Below, piece by piece: positions 50,303-59,515 of a DNA stretch of 64,000 nt. The stretch is from Falsiroseomonas sp051433165 (lineage in GTDB: Bacteria; Pseudomonadota; Alphaproteobacteria; Acetobacterales; Acetobacteraceae), in assembly GCF_051433165.1 (NCBI RefSeq), contig NZ_JBHMFS010000005.1, positions 62,001 to 126,000 on the forward strand, in the 5' to 3' direction. The position numbers and the translations under genes are program-made. A model generated the notes under the pieces. It had not been told where the DNA came from and did no database searches. It saw only the letters and a list, made by a program, of their open reading frames with translations. Within the stretch, counting starts at the first letter, position 1; every line of letters begins with the position of its first letter.

Positions 50303-52606
50303 ATGCGGATCGCGGTGATCGGTGGCGGCCCGGCGGGCCTATACTTCGCCATCCTGATGAAGCGGGACTTCCCGCAATCGCGCATCACCGTAGTGGAGCG
50401 CAACCAGGCGGAGGACACCTTCGGCTTCGGCGTGGTGTTCAGCGACGCGACGCTGGATGCCTTCAAGCAGGCGGATGAGCCGAGCTACCGCGCCATCACC
50501 GAAAGTTTTGCGTACTGGGACGACATCGCCATTGTCGCCAAGGGCCAGGAACACCGCGTCGGCGGCAACGGTTTTTGCGGCTGTTCGCGTCGCACCCTGC
50601 TGATGCTGCTCGCCGAACGCGCGCGCGAAGTGGGCGTCGAGCTCGAATTCCGACGCGAAGCCTCGCCGGAGGATTTCCCGGATGCCGATCTGATCGTCGC
50701 CGCGGATGGCATCAATTCCCCGATCCGAGAACGCTTCGCGGACCACTTCCAGCCCGAGGTCGACCTGCGCCCCAACCGCTTCGCCTGGATGGGCAGCACG
50801 CGTCCCTTCGACGCCTTCACCTTCTTCTTCAAGGACACGCCGCACGGCATCTTCATCGCCCATTGCTACCAGTACGAGGCCGGGGCCAGCACCTGGGTGC
50901 TGGAGACGGACCCGGAGACGTTTGCGCGCGCCGGGCTGGAGGGCATGGAGGAAACCGCCAGCGCCGCTTTCCTCGAAACCGTCTTCGCCGACGAATTGCA
51001 GGGCCACCGCCTGATCACCAACCGCAGCCAGTGGCGCCGCTTCCCCACCATCAAATGCGCCCGCTGGGTGCGCGGCAATGTGGTGCTGCTGGGCGATGCC
51101 AAGGCCAGCGCGCATTTCTCCATCGGCTCCGGCACCAAGCTCGCGATGGAAGACGCCATCGCGCTACACCAGGCCTTCCTGGCGGAAAGCAACGTGGCCA
51201 GCGCGCTGCACGCCTTCGAGACGGGGCGGCGGGAGGATGTGGAGAAGACGCAGCACGCGGCCAATGTCTCCCTCGTCTGGTTCGAGCATGTGAAGCGTTT
51301 CTGGGACTTCTCCCCCACCCGCTTCGCCTTCGGCGTGATGACGCGGAGCAAGGCCATCACCTGGGACAATCTGGCGCTGCGCGCGCCGGAATTCGTCGCG
51401 GAGACGCAGCGCGCGGTGGCGGAGGAGGTGGGCGGCAGCCCGCGCAACCCGCCGATGTTCCAGCCACTGGCGCTGCGCGACATGAAGCTGGCGAACCGCG
51501 TGGTGGTCTCGCCCATGTGCATGTATTCCGCCGAGAACGGCGTGCCCGGCGATTTCCACCTGGTGCATTACGGCGCGCGCGCCGTGGGCGGCGCCGGGCT
51601 GGTCTTTACCGAGATGACCTGCATCTCGCCTGAATCCCGCATCACCCCGGGCTGCACCGGGCTGTGGAACGACGCGCAGCAGGCGGCCTGGACCCGCATC
51701 GTCGGCCTGGTTCATGCGACTTCGGCGGCGAAGATCTGCCTCCAACTCGGCCATGCCGGCCGCAAGGGTGCGACCAGGCTGATGTGGGAAGGCATGGACC
51801 AGCCGCTGGAAGCCGGCGCTTGGCCGATCGTTTCCGCCAGCGCCATCCCCTATTACCCGCATAGCCAGACACCGCGCGAAATGACGCGCGAGGACATGGA
51901 TGCCGTCACAGCCGAATTCACAGCCGCCGCGCAGCGCGGGCTGGCCTGTGGCTTCGACATGCTGGAACTGCATTGCGCGCACGGCTACCTGCTGGCCAGT
52001 TTCCTCTCCCCGCTGACCAACACACGCACCGACGAGTATGGTGGCCCCGTCGAGAACCGCCTGCGCTACCCGCTCGAAATCTTCGCCGCGTTGCGTGCTG
52101 TGTGGCCGGCTGGGAAGCCGATGTCGGTGCGCATTTCCGCCACCGACTGGGCCGAGGGCGGGCTTTTGGATGCGGATTGCCTGGCAATCGCACGCGCCTT
52201 CGTTGCTGCCGGCGTCGATCTGGTGGATGTCTCGACCGGCCAGACGGTGGCCGATGCCAGCCCGGTCTATGGCCGCATGTTCCAACTGCCCTGGGCGGAC
52301 ATGATCCGCAACGAGGCCGGCGTGGCCGTCATGTGCGTGGGCAACATCACCAGCGCGGACCAGGTGAACACGATCATCGCCGCAGGCCGCGCCGATCTGG
52401 TGGCGCTGGGCCGGCCGCATCTGACCGACCCGTTCTTCACCCTGCACGCCGCCGCGCAATATGGCGTGCGGGACGTCGCCTGCCCGCCGCAATACCGCTG
52501 GGGCCAGGATGCCGCCCTGCGCAATGGAGCGAAGGACCAGGCGGAGCTGCGCGAGCTGAAGCTGAAGGCGCGTCCTGCGAGCCATGCGCCGCGGGCGGCG
52601 GAATAG
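50303..52606 (+). CDS. Two-domain flavoprotein: 2-aminobenzoyl-CoA monooxygenase/reductase-like
   Basis: This 767-residue fusion has an N-terminal FAD monooxygenase (about 1-385; GGGPAGLYFAILMKRDFP, DLIVAADGINSPIRERF, GDAKASAHFSIGSGTKLAME). A C-terminal Old Yellow Enzyme domain follows (about 393-750; FQPLALRDMKLANRVVVSPM, ELHCAHGYLLASFLSPLTNT, DEYGGPVENRLRYPLEIF). This order is that of the Azoarcus evansii 2-aminobenzoyl-CoA monooxygenase/reductase, which hydroxylates and reduces the ring of the CoA ester. Salicylyl-CoA 5-hydroxylases are close relatives, so the substrate is probable rather than certain. It is divergent from the SDR operon and shares its operator motif. AGGAGG precedes the ATG. 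Confidence 0.88.
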   Translation: MRIAVIGGGPAGLYFAILMKRDFPQSRITVVERNQAEDTFGFGVVFSDATLDAFKQADEPSYRAITESFAYWDDIAIVAKGQEHRVGGNGFCGCSRRTLLMLLAERAREVGVELEFRREASPEDFPDADLIVAADGINSPIRERFADHFQPEVDLRPNRFAWMGSTRPFDAFTFFFKDTPHGIFIAHCYQYEAGASTWVLETDPETFARAGLEGMEETASAAFLETVFADELQGHRLITNRSQWRRFPTIKCARWVRGNVVLLGDAKASAHFSIGSGTKLAMEDAIALHQAFLAESNVASALHAFETGRREDVEKTQHAANVSLVWFEHVKRFWDFSPTRFAFGVMTRSKAITWDNLALRAPEFVAETQRAVAEEVGGSPRNPPMFQPLALRDMKLANRVVVSPMCMYSAENGVPGDFHLVHYGARAVGGAGLVFTEMTCISPESRITPGCTGLWNDAQQAAWTRIVGLVHATSAAKICLQLGHAGRKGATRLMWEGMDQPLEAGAWPIVSASAIPYYPHSQTPREMTREDMDAVTAEFTAAAQRGLACGFDMLELHCAHGYLLASFLSPLTNTRTDEYGGPVENRLRYPLEIFAALRAVWPAGKPMSVRISATDWAEGGLLDADCLAIARAFVAAGVDLVDVSTGQTVADASPVYGRMFQLPWADMIRNEAGVAVMCVGNITSADQVNTIIAAGRADLVALGRPHLTDPFFTLHAAAQYGVRDVACPPQYRWGQDAALRNGAKDQAELRELKLKARPASHAPRAAE

Positions 52607-52996
52607 CGCCACCCGCGAGGGACACCCGCCTCTCGCGGCGCCTGACCAGGACCGGCACGGTCCCGGCCGGGCGTGCTGCACGAACTGGGCATCCAGAGGG
52701 GTCACGAGGGTCTCGTCGCCTGCCTCCTGTTGCATGGCGACGGCGCCGGATTCGATCTCGGCATTCTCGCCCCAGCCCACGGCGCGGGGGGCACATGTCC
52801 TGCGCGAAGGCACCCTGAGGCGGAGCTCATGTCTGCGATCTGCGCGCTCCGGCGGGTTGCGGCGGCTGATGGTGGCGGAGTTCGGCGGGCGGGGATGAGG
52901 GTGGCACAGGCCCTGCCGATCGGCGCCATCGGGAGCGCCTGCTGGACCGGACCTGAATCGTCACCGATGATCTTTCGCAGAGAGAGAGGATATTAT
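52607..52996. other. Intergenic region with hairpin, no gene seen
   Basis: These 390 bases hold a perfect 7-bp stem (CCGCGAG 52613-52619 with CTCGCGG 52632-52638) just after the monooxygenase stop, without a T run. Open frames here do not resemble proteins. Near the end, AGAGAGAGGA (52981-52990) is the ribosome-binding site of the next gene. Confidence 0.5.
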
Positions 52997-53380
52997 ATGC
53001 AACCGCAGCGGTTCTTAGCCCTGGCTATCACCCTGGCGGCCCTGGCCACCGCCGTGCCTGCGCAGGCGCAGGAGCCGCGATCCATTTGCGGCGGCATGCT
53101 TCACCTGGGCAATGGCCATAGTGAGCGGCGGGCCACGCCCGCGGGGACCGAGGTGACCTATCATGCGGATCTGCTGAACCGCCGCTATCAGCCGACGGCG
53201 GTCCGGATCATGATGTTCAGCGTGCCTGGCAACCTCCCCGTGGTCAGCACGGGCGGCGGCGCGGTGCATTCCAACCTTCGATGGACCTCGATCCGCGTCG
53301 TGACGATCCGGCTGCAGGGCGATGCCGCGGCGCCGAGCGTTGACAGCATCCTCAGCAATGTCCGGTGGCTTTGCGCCTGA
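52997..53380 (+). CDS. Small secreted protein of unknown function
   Basis: This 127-residue protein has a clear signal peptide (RFLALAITLAALATAVPAQA). The mature part contains two Cys (ICGGML and the C-terminal RWLCA), which could form a disulfide, and is beta-rich (VRIMMFSVPGNLPVVS, LRWTSIRVVTIRLQ). The ATG follows a strong AGAGGA site. It is convergent with the ABC importer genes. No family recognised. Confidence 0.7.
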   Translation: MQPQRFLALAITLAALATAVPAQAQEPRSICGGMLHLGNGHSERRATPAGTEVTYHADLLNRRYQPTAVRIMMFSVPGNLPVVSTGGGAVHSNLRWTSIRVVTIRLQGDAAAPSVDSILSNVRWLCA

Positions 53381-53405
53381 TCTTCCGGCCGCATCGGCAA
53401 GGCAG

Positions 53406-54122
53406 CTACAGATGCAGGTAGCTGTCCCGCACCTCCGGCGCCGCCTCCAGCTCCGCGCTGGTGCCGGTCCAGACCGTGCGACCCTTTTCGATCACCACAT
53501 GCCGGTCGGCGAGGCGGGAGACGGCGGCGAGGTTCTTGTCGATCAGCAGGATCGATTGCCCCTCCGCCTTCAGCCGCGCCAGCACGGCCCAGATTTCGGT
53601 GCGGATCAGCGGTGCCAGGCCTTCCGTGGCTTCGTCCAGGATCAGCAGGCGCGGGTTCGTCATCAGCGCGCGGCCGATCGCGACCATCTGCTGCTCGCCG
53701 CCCGATAGCTTGGCGCCCGTATTGCGGCGGCGTTCGCGCAGGCGGGGGAACATCTCGTACACCGCCTGAAGCGTCCAGCGCGGCGGGCCCGCGGTGCGGT
53801 GCGCTGCGGTGGCAAGCAGATTCTCCTCCACCGTCAGCGTCGGGAAGACCTGCCGGCCTTCCGGAACCAGGCCCAGCCCCTGGCGCGCCACGCGATGCGG
53901 CGGCAGGCCGGCGACGGCGCGGTTGTCCACCACCACCTCCCCACCCCAGATGCGGCCGCCGACGCTGGGCAGCATGCCCATGATGGCGCGGATGGTGGTG
54001 GTCTTGCCCATGCCGTTGCGGCCGAGCAGCGTCACCACCTGGCCCGGCGCGAGGTCCAGATCCACGCCGAACAGCACCTGGCTGCCGCCATAGCCGGCGG
54101 TGAGATTCTCCAGCCTCAGCAT
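53406..54122 (-). CDS. livF: ABC transporter ATPase, LivF type
   Basis: This 238-residue ATPase of a branched-chain-amino-acid-type importer has Walker A LLGRNGMGKTTTIRAIMG, the LivF segment GLGLVPEGRQVFPTLTVEEN, signature LSGGEQQM and Walker B LLILDEATEGLAP. It overlaps livG by 7 bases. The symbol gives the family; the substrate is probably an aromatic acid. Confidence 0.9.
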   Translation of the reverse strand: MLRLENLTAGYGGSQVLFGVDLDLAPGQVVTLLGRNGMGKTTTIRAIMGMLPSVGGRIWGGEVVVDNRAVAGLPPHRVARQGLGLVPEGRQVFPTLTVEENLLATAAHRTAGPPRWTLQAVYEMFPRLRERRRNTGAKLSGGEQQMVAIGRALMTNPRLLILDEATEGLAPLIRTEIWAVLARLKAEGQSILLIDKNLAAVSRLADRHVVIEKGRTVWTGTSAELEAAPEVRDSYLHL

Positions 54123-54889
54123 GGGGCGCCCGCCAAGGGCAATTCGTCCTCGCCCAGATAGGCGGCGCGGACCTCGGCGTTGTGGCGGATGGCGTCAGGG
54201 CCGCCGGTGGCGATCAGGCGGCCATAGACCAGGACGGAGATGCGGTCGGCCAAAGCGAAGACCGCCTGCATGTCGTGTTCCACCAGCATGATGGTGTAGC
54301 GGCCGCGGAAGGAGCGCAGCAATCCGACCAGGCGCTCCGTCTCCTCCGGCCCCGCACCGGCCAGCGGTTCGTCCAGCAGCAGAAGGCGGGGTTTGGTGGC
54401 GAGTGCGATGGCGAGTTCGAGCTGGCGCTTCTCCCCGTGGCTCATCGCGCCCGCGGGCATCGCGGCGCGATGGGCGAGGCCCACGGAGTCCAGCGCCGCC
54501 AGCGCCGCCTCATTCAGCCGCCGCTCGCTACCGGCGGGGCGGAAGAAACGGAAGGAGGTGCCGTCGCCCGCCTGCACCGCCAGTGCCGTATTCTCCAGCG
54601 CCGTGAAGTCGGGGATGATGGAGGTGATCTGGAAGGATCGTGCCAAGCCGAGCCGCGCGCGGCGGTGCAGGGACAGGCGGGTAATGTCCTGACCGTCGAA
54701 CAGGATGCGGCCCTCATCCACCGGCAGCACGCCGCTGATCTCGTTGATCAGCGTGGTCTTGCCGGCGCCGTTCGGACCGATGATGGCGTGGATCTCGCCG
54801 GGCAGGACATCCAGCGAGACGTCATTCGTCACCGCCAGCCCGCCGAAGCGTTTCTTCAGCCTGTGAAGGGACAGCAGCGCCTCAGCCAC
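54116..54889 (-). CDS. livG: ABC transporter ATPase, LivG type
   Basis: This 257-residue partner ATPase has Walker A IGPNGAGKTTLINEISG, LARSFQITSIIPDFTALENT (LivG insert), signature MSHGEKRQLELAIALA and Walker B LLLLDEPLAGAGPEE. Overlaps of 7 and 8 bases with its neighbours show one transcript. Confidence 0.9.
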   Translation of the reverse strand: MAEALLSLHRLKKRFGGLAVTNDVSLDVLPGEIHAIIGPNGAGKTTLINEISGVLPVDEGRILFDGQDITRLSLHRRARLGLARSFQITSIIPDFTALENTALAVQAGDGTSFRFFRPAGSERRLNEAALAALDSVGLAHRAAMPAGAMSHGEKRQLELAIALATKPRLLLLDEPLAGAGPEETERLVGLLRSFRGRYTIMLVEHDMQAVFALADRISVLVYGRLIATGGPDAIRHNAEVRAAYLGEDELPLAGAPC

Positions 54890-55829
54890 GGCGCAGCATC
54901 CGTCCGACCTGCGCCGGAATGCCGGACAGGCCGCCGGGCAGGAATAGCACGGCCAAGATCAGCAGCACGCCGAACAGGATGCGCCAATGCTCCCATTGGT
55001 GGGACAGCCACTCCTCCAGCAGCACGAAGCCGATCGCGCCCAGCAGCGCACCATGCAGCCCGGACAGGCCGCCGAGGATCACCATGAACAGCAGCTCGCC
55101 GGAGCGTTGCCAGGAGATATAGGCGGGGGCGACGAATTCCGTCGCATTGGCGAACAGGAACCCCGCCGCACCGCCCAGGGCGCCGGCAATGACATAGGCG
55201 GTCAGCCGGTAGGGGTAGGGCGAGAAGCCCAACGCCTGCGCCCGCATCGGATTGCCGCGCACGGCCCGCAACACGCGGCCGAAGCGGGACGCCAGCAGCA
55301 TGCGGCAGAGCAGCCAGGTGAAGGTCAGCGCGCCGAGGCAGACGAAGTGGAACACCAGCCGGTCATCCAGCAGCCGCGCGCCATTCACCTCGGTCCGTGC
55401 GTACAGCGTGTAGCCATCATCGCCGCCATAGCCGGACAGCGAGCTGGCGGTGAAGAACGCCATCTGGCCGAAGGCCAGCGTGATCATGATAAAATTCACG
55501 CCGCTGGTGCGGATGGCGACCGCGCCCGTCACCAGCGCGAAGCCGGCGGCGGCGAGGATGGCAGCCGGCAGCACGAACAGCGCATCGACCACCTGCAAGT
55601 CGTCCAGGATCACCACCGCATAGGCGCCGAAGCCCAGCGTCGCCGCATGGCCGAGGGAAACCAGCCCGGCCCCCGCCACGATGAAGGAGAGTGAGACGGC
55701 GGCCGTCGCCAGGATCATCATGCGCGCCAGCAGCGTCAGCATGTAGCCCTCGCCGAAGCCGAGGAAGGGCGCCGCGGCCAGGCCGCCCAGCAGCAGCAAT
55801 GCCGGCAGTTCGCGCGCCAAGCCGCGCAT
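54882..55829 (-). CDS. livM: ABC transporter permease, LivM type
   Basis: This 315-residue inner-membrane permease has segments such as SLSFIVAGAGLVSLGHAATL and FGRVLRAVRGNPMRAQALGF (EAA-like loop region). The ATG at 55829 lies in an ATGA overlap with livH; the longer open frame upstream is livH in another frame. Confidence 0.9.
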   Translation of the reverse strand: MRGLARELPALLLLGGLAAAPFLGFGEGYMLTLLARMMILATAAVSLSFIVAGAGLVSLGHAATLGFGAYAVVILDDLQVVDALFVLPAAILAAAGFALVTGAVAIRTSGVNFIMITLAFGQMAFFTASSLSGYGGDDGYTLYARTEVNGARLLDDRLVFHFVCLGALTFTWLLCRMLLASRFGRVLRAVRGNPMRAQALGFSPYPYRLTAYVIAGALGGAAGFLFANATEFVAPAYISWQRSGELLFMVILGGLSGLHGALLGAIGFVLLEEWLSHQWEHWRILFGVLLILAVLFLPGGLSGIPAQVGRMLRRG

Positions 55830-56752
55830 CAGGCGGCGCGCACGGGAAACAGGCCGGCGGGCCGAAATGCCAGGATCGCCGCCATGGCGATGTAGATCAG
55901 CATCGAGGCCAGCGCCGCCCCAACCTGCCGCGCAGAGGATGGGTCGAGAAACAGGCGCATCAGATCCGGCATCATCGTCCGCCCCAGCGTCTCCACCGTG
56001 CCGACCAGCAGCGCCGCGACGAAGGCGCCGCGGACGGAGCCGATGCCGCCGATGACGATGACGACGAAGGCGAGGATCAGCAGGTTGTCGCCCATTCCCG
56101 GTTCCACCGACAGGATCGGCGCCGCCATCACCCCGGCGAAGCCCGCCAGCATGGCGCCGAAGCCGAACACCACCATGAACAGCCGGCGGATATCGATGCC
56201 GAGTGCGGCGACCATCGGCGCATTGGTGGCGCCGGCACGGATCAGCATGCCGACCTTGGTGCGCTCCACCAGCCACCACAGCAGCGCCGCCGTGGCCAGA
56301 CCGCCGGCGATGATCGCCAAGCGGTAGTGGGGATACAGCAGCCCATCCATGATCGGGAAGCCGCCGGTCAGCGCGTCGGGCATCGGCACCTGCAAGGGCG
56401 CCGAGCCGAACAGCAGCTTCACCCCGTCGTTCAGGATCAGGATGACGCCGAAGGTGGCCAGCACCTGCGCCATGTGGTCGCGGTCATACAGATGCCGGAA
56501 CACCAGGAATTCCAGCACGATACCCACCACCAGCGCCGCTGGCAGCGCCAAGGCGAGCGCTGCCCAGAAGCTGCCGGTCTGCGCCGCAAAATAGGCGGCG
56601 AGATAGGCGCCCACCATGTACTGCACGCCATGCGCCAGGTTGATGAAATCCATCACCCCGAACACCAGCGTCAGCCCCGCGGCAATCAGGAACAGCAGGA
56701 TGCCGAGCTGCAGCCCGTTCAGGCCCTGGACGAGCAGCAGAGTCAGCGACAT
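55829..56752 (-). CDS. livH: ABC transporter permease, LivH type
   Basis: This 307-residue permease has ILLFLIAAGLTLVFGVMDFI near the start, NLAHGVQYMVGAYLAAYFA and GFGAMLAGFAGVMAAPILSV, typical of LivH. It starts at 56752, 13 bases after the binding protein gene, and overlaps livM. Confidence 0.9.
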   Translation of the reverse strand: MSLTLLLVQGLNGLQLGILLFLIAAGLTLVFGVMDFINLAHGVQYMVGAYLAAYFAAQTGSFWAALALALPAALVVGIVLEFLVFRHLYDRDHMAQVLATFGVILILNDGVKLLFGSAPLQVPMPDALTGGFPIMDGLLYPHYRLAIIAGGLATAALLWWLVERTKVGMLIRAGATNAPMVAALGIDIRRLFMVVFGFGAMLAGFAGVMAAPILSVEPGMGDNLLILAFVVIVIGGIGSVRGAFVAALLVGTVETLGRTMMPDLMRLFLDPSSARQVGAALASMLIYIAMAAILAFRPAGLFPVRAA

Positions 56753-56765
56753 CCCGCCGGTATCC

Positions 56766-57959
56766 TCAGGCGGCCGGCATGCGGCACTGCGCCGCGAAGG
56801 GGTCCGTGACGTTGTCATAGACCTTGCGGACATGCTCGGTCTGGAACTTGCCATCGGCGCGGCGCGCGACCTTGGCCAGCCAGAAATCCTGCACCGGGAA
56901 GTGGTTGGCGCCGAAGGCGAAATTGCCGCGCACGCTGCGGAAATCCGCCGCCTTGATGGCCGCCCGCAGCGCGGCCTTGTCGGCCAGGTTGCCGCCGGTC
57001 TTGCCCACTGCGCTGCCCAGTAGCATCGCCGCGTCATAGGCGTGCGCGGCGTAGCTGGCGGGGACGTAGTTGTACGCGCCCTCGAAGTCGCGGACGAAGC
57101 GGGCGTTCTGCTCGTTCGGCAAGGTCGGCGTCCAGCTCGTGCCGGTCTGGAAATCCAGCGCCGCCTCGCCCTGCGCGGGCAGCGACGCCTCGTCCACCGT
57201 GAAGGCGGACAGGAACGGGATGTTGGCGAGCCCCGCCTGGCGGTACTGCCGCACGATGGCGACGCCCAGTCCGCCCGGCATGAAGGTGAAGATCGCATCC
57301 GGCCGGGCGGCGGCGATGCGCGCCAGCTCGGCGGAGAAATCCATCTGGGTCAGCGGCGTGAACATCTCGTCCACCACCGTGCCCTTGTATTCGGATTTGA
57401 AGCCCGCCACTGCGTCGCGCCCCGCCTGGTAGTTCGGCGCCAGCAGCATGACGCGGCCATAGCCCGCATCCTGCGCCGCCTTGCCCATCACCGCGTGGTT
57501 CTGGTCATTCACATAGGAGGTGGCGAAGAAGAACGGGTTGCAGCCGCGGCCGGCGAAGGGGGAGGGGCCGGCATTGGTGGAGATCAGGAAGGTCTGGTTG
57601 TCCGTCACCGGGCGCATGATCGCGGCCAGGATGTTGGAGAACACCACGCCGACCACGAAATCCACCCGGTCGCGTTCCAGCGCGGCGCGCACCTTGGTGA
57701 CGGCGGCATCCGGGCGCAGCTCGTCATCGATCAGCAGAACCTCCGTCGCGCGACCGCCGAGCTTGCCGTCCAGATGGCGCATGCCGAGCTGGAAACCATC
57801 CCGCAGATGCGTGCCCAGCGTCGCCGCGGGGCCGGTGGCGAGTGCGACCAGCCCGATCTTGATCGGCGCCGCCTGCGCGCGCGCCACCAGCGGCGAGGCC
57901 AAACCGATGCCAGCAGCGAGGCCCAGCGCATGGCGCCGGCCGAATTGGATGTTCATCAT
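56766..57959 (-). CDS. ABC transporter substrate-binding protein, LivJ/K type
   Basis: This 397-residue periplasmic binding protein has a Tat- or Sec-like signal (FGRRHALGLAAGIGLASPLVARAQA). A type I fold follows (KIGLVALATGPAATLGTHLR; DAIFTFMPGGLGVAIVRQYR). It feeds the livHMGF genes. GGAGGG precedes a double ATG (57959 or 57956). The 22-bp operator site 3 lies just upstream, so uptake is probably co-regulated with the aryl-CoA genes. Confidence 0.9.
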   Translation of the reverse strand: MMNIQFGRRHALGLAAGIGLASPLVARAQAAPIKIGLVALATGPAATLGTHLRDGFQLGMRHLDGKLGGRATEVLLIDDELRPDAAVTKVRAALERDRVDFVVGVVFSNILAAIMRPVTDNQTFLISTNAGPSPFAGRGCNPFFFATSYVNDQNHAVMGKAAQDAGYGRVMLLAPNYQAGRDAVAGFKSEYKGTVVDEMFTPLTQMDFSAELARIAAARPDAIFTFMPGGLGVAIVRQYRQAGLANIPFLSAFTVDEASLPAQGEAALDFQTGTSWTPTLPNEQNARFVRDFEGAYNYVPASYAAHAYDAAMLLGSAVGKTGGNLADKAALRAAIKAADFRSVRGNFAFGANHFPVQDFWLAKVARRADGKFQTEHVRKVYDNVTDPFAAQCRMPAA

Positions 57960-57977
57960 TTTCCCTCCGTCTCCCGA

Positions 57978-57999
57978 GATATTTTAGGCTTCAAGCATC
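57978..57999. promoter_or_regulatory. Proposed MarR operator, site 3
   Basis: GATATTTTAGGCTTCAAGCA plus TC is the reverse complement of site 1 with one mismatch in 22. It overlaps the stop codon of the upstream hydrolase and lies 18 bases before the start of the substrate-binding protein gene. TAAAAT within it (minus strand) is a possible -10 box. Confidence 0.65.
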
Positions 58000-58804
58000 A
58001 CGCCGTGGCAAGCGTTTTTGCGCGCGCCACCATGGCGCTGTCCGGCTCGGCCAGTGGGGCGAGGATGGTGAAGTGGTCCGCGCCCGCCTCCTCCGCCCAG
58101 CTTCCACCCCAGGCCTGCGCCATGTCACGGCTCTGGCGGATGAATTCAGGACTTTCGGCGCCGCCGACGATGCAGTGCAGCGTGCCCGCCGGGCTCGGTA
58201 GGAAGCGCGGCGACAGGCGACGGGCCTCGGCGCGGTCCAGCTTCAGCCCGACGCCGATGCTGGTATGGCGCAGCGGGTCCAGCTCGAACACGCCGGAGAT
58301 CGGCATGGCGGCATGGACCAGCCCGGGCGGCAGCGCCGGGTCCAGCGCCGGCCAGTCAGTCGCCAGCAGCATCGCCGCCAGATGCCCGCCGGCCGAATGC
58401 CCGCTGGCCATCAGGCGGCGACCGTGGCTGCGGTACAGCATGGCCGCCGCCGCGCGCATCTGGTCCACGATGCTGGCCAGCGTCACCCCGGGGCACAGAT
58501 CATAGGAAGGGATCGCCACCGCCACGCCGCGCAAATTCAGCCCGCGCGCGCAGTGGGAGACACTCTCCCGCGCCTGCGCCTGCCAATAGCCGCCATGGAT
58601 GAACAGCGCGATCGGTGCCTCCTGCGCCCCGTCCTCCGGCCAGAACAGATCCAGCCGCTCCCGCTCCCGCACCCCATAGGGCAGGTCGAGCTCGGCGCGC
58701 GGGCAGGCTTCGCGCCAGGCGGCGGCGTCGCGCACCCAGCCGGCGAGAATCCGCGGGTGGTCCGGCACCCGGGCGCGGCAATTGTATTCGGCTTCGAGGT
58801 CCAT
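57998..58804 (-). CDS. Kynurenine formamidase-like alpha/beta hydrolase
   Basis: This 268-residue alpha/beta hydrolase has the oxyanion motif HGGYWQ and the nucleophile elbow GHSAGGH, both typical of arylformamidases. A C-terminal ADHFTILAPL supplies the catalytic His. It could release anthranilate precursors (N-formylkynurenine or N-formylanthranilate), which fits the neighbouring aminobenzoyl-CoA genes. A carboxylesterase is the alternative. The ATG at 58804 is chosen because the conserved N terminus begins MDLEAEYNCRARVPD; an upstream ATG at 58855 exists. Confidence 0.75.
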   Translation of the reverse strand: MDLEAEYNCRARVPDHPRILAGWVRDAAAWREACPRAELDLPYGVRERERLDLFWPEDGAQEAPIALFIHGGYWQAQARESVSHCARGLNLRGVAVAIPSYDLCPGVTLASIVDQMRAAAAMLYRSHGRRLMASGHSAGGHLAAMLLATDWPALDPALPPGLVHAAMPISGVFELDPLRHTSIGVGLKLDRAEARRLSPRFLPSPAGTLHCIVGGAESPEFIRQSRDMAQAWGGSWAEEAGADHFTILAPLAEPDSAMVARAKTLATA

Positions 58805-58883
58805 CACGCGCCATTGCACGCGGCCTTGGCCCAGCCGGCAAGCCCCGCTCCGCAAACCGGTCCGGATCGGGCATAGAGGGACG

Positions 58884-59450
58884 ATGAAAGTCTACCTCGC
58901 CGGCCCCGAAGTCTTCCTGCCCGATGCCGCGGCCATCGCCGCGCAGAAGAAGCAGCTATGCGCGCAGCATGGGATGGAGGGCGTGTTCCCCACTGACCCT
59001 CGGCCCGATACGGATGCCACGCTGGAACGCTGGTACGCCATCTACCTTGGCAATGAGGCCGATCTGCGCGGTTGCGATGCGCTGGTCGCCAACCTCACCC
59101 CCTTCCGCGGCCCCTCCGCCGACCCTGGTACGGTGTACGAGCTGGGCTTCGTGCGCGCCCTCGGCCGCTCGGTGCTTGGCTACACCAACGATTCGACGGA
59201 CTTCACCGACCGCACCCTGCACAGCCTCGGCGGCCAGCCCACCCGCAACGCCGCCGGCCGCCTGGTGGATGGCGCCGGCATGGCGATCGAGGAACACGGG
59301 CTGGCCGACAATCTGATGATCGAGGGCGGCATCCGCGCCGCCAACGGCCTGCTGGTGCGCCATGCGGTGCCGGAGGCGGCGCGCTGGTCGGACCTGCGCG
59401 GCTTCGAGGCCTGCCTGAAGGCGCTGGCCGCAATGCGGGCCAATGGTTGA
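58884..59450 (+). CDS. Nucleoside 2-deoxyribosyltransferase-like protein
   Basis: This 188-residue protein has the family pattern MKVYLAGPEVFLPDA, CDALVANLTPFRGPSADPGT and VYELGFVRALGR, with Glu in YELG as the likely nucleophile. Such enzymes exchange bases on deoxyribosides; substrate not predictable here. GAGGG precedes the ATG at 58884. Confidence 0.82.
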   Translation: MKVYLAGPEVFLPDAAAIAAQKKQLCAQHGMEGVFPTDPRPDTDATLERWYAIYLGNEADLRGCDALVANLTPFRGPSADPGTVYELGFVRALGRSVLGYTNDSTDFTDRTLHSLGGQPTRNAAGRLVDGAGMAIEEHGLADNLMIEGGIRAANGLLVRHAVPEAARWSDLRGFEACLKALAAMRANG

Positions 59451-59515
59451 CAGCCCGCCCCGGCGCCATGGACCCTGCGGACAGACAGCGCACCAAACAG
59501 AATGAGGCCCATACG

